Shown one piece after another: positions 5,056 to 5,083 of a stretch of 5,083 nucleotides of DNA. Source of the stretch: Deltaproteobacteria bacterium UBA2385 (lineage in GTDB: Bacteria; Myxococcota_A; UBA796; UBA2385); the NCBI GenBank assembly GCA_002343455.1, contig DDSR01000088.1, positions 1 through 5,083 of the forward strand, in the 5' to 3' direction. Under the pieces are notes generated by a model. That model searched no databases. It was not told the DNA's origin and saw nothing but the letters and a program-made list of their open reading frames with translations. How positions within the stretch are numbered: the stretch's first letter is position 1; each line of letters begins with the position of its first letter. The translations under genes were made by a program, and so were the position numbers.

Positions 5056-5083
5056 CACTAGCTAGTGCCTGGCACTAGCTAGT
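5056..5083. repeat. CTAG-rich inverted repeat at the window edge
   Basis: ACTAGCTAGTGCC (5057-5069) and its exact reverse complement GGCACTAGCTAGT (5071-5083) are separated by one T, giving perfect 13-bp arms. Each arm itself contains the palindrome ACTAGCTAGT, so the site also reads as two palindromes repeated at 17 bp. Four CTAG tetramers occur within 25 bp, and I saw none elsewhere in the window by eye. It lies about 70-96 bp upstream of the lipoprotein ATG. The window ends exactly in it, so further copies or a longer structure may follow. It could be a regulator binding site or a hairpin/terminator of the next gene. Confidence 0.8.

Overview
The window is GC-rich chromosomal DNA, roughly two thirds G+C or more by eye, densely packed with short gaps. 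It suggests a deltaproteobacterium-like organism, possibly Myxococcota. The main hint is a small lipoprotein whose mature end begins with a Ser/Gly/Asp/Thr-rich linker (DTSGSDTG), a style common in that group. A ROK regulator, a bacterial thiopurine methyltransferase and a YkgJ-type cysteine-cluster protein are compatible with this but not diagnostic, so the taxonomic call is tentative.

Layout. Positions 1-1107 hold one end of an IS4-family, IS50/Tn5-like insertion sequence. Its transposase gene runs on the minus strand and leaves the window at its 3' end. The outer terminus of the element (minus strand, beginning CTGACTC at 1107) abuts and supplies the stop codon of a minus-strand ROK-family regulator (2348 to 1104). 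Upstream of the ROK gene lie a probable leaderless promoter with a 22-bp-phased direct repeat and a four-copy 14-bp tandem repeat. The tandem repeat contains the stop codon of a minus-strand thiopurine S-methyltransferase gene (tpm, 3129-2476). A small YkgJ-family cysteine-cluster gene (3499-3170) precedes tpm by 40 bp, and the two probably form an operon. A 47-bp divergent promoter region separates this operon from a plus-strand gene (3547-4248) for an uncharacterised soluble HExxH protein. That gene overlaps tail-to-tail by 11 bp with a minus-strand lipoprotein gene (4987-4238). The lipoprotein leader holds a symmetric element over its ribosome binding site. Further upstream, at the window edge, is a near-perfect CTAG-rich inverted repeat.

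How the genes work together. The YkgJ-tpm pair could take part in metal or chalcogen/thiol chemistry: Tpm methylates thiols and, in some bacteria, selenium and tellurium compounds, while YkgJ proteins have a metal-binding Cys cluster. The ROK regulator has its own promoter and no sugar gene beside it, so its regulon is not visible. No complete new defence, mobile or biosynthetic system is seen. The most notable points are the IS/ROK junction, the CTAG inverted repeat, the uncharacterised HExxH protein and the repeat-modified 3' end of tpm.
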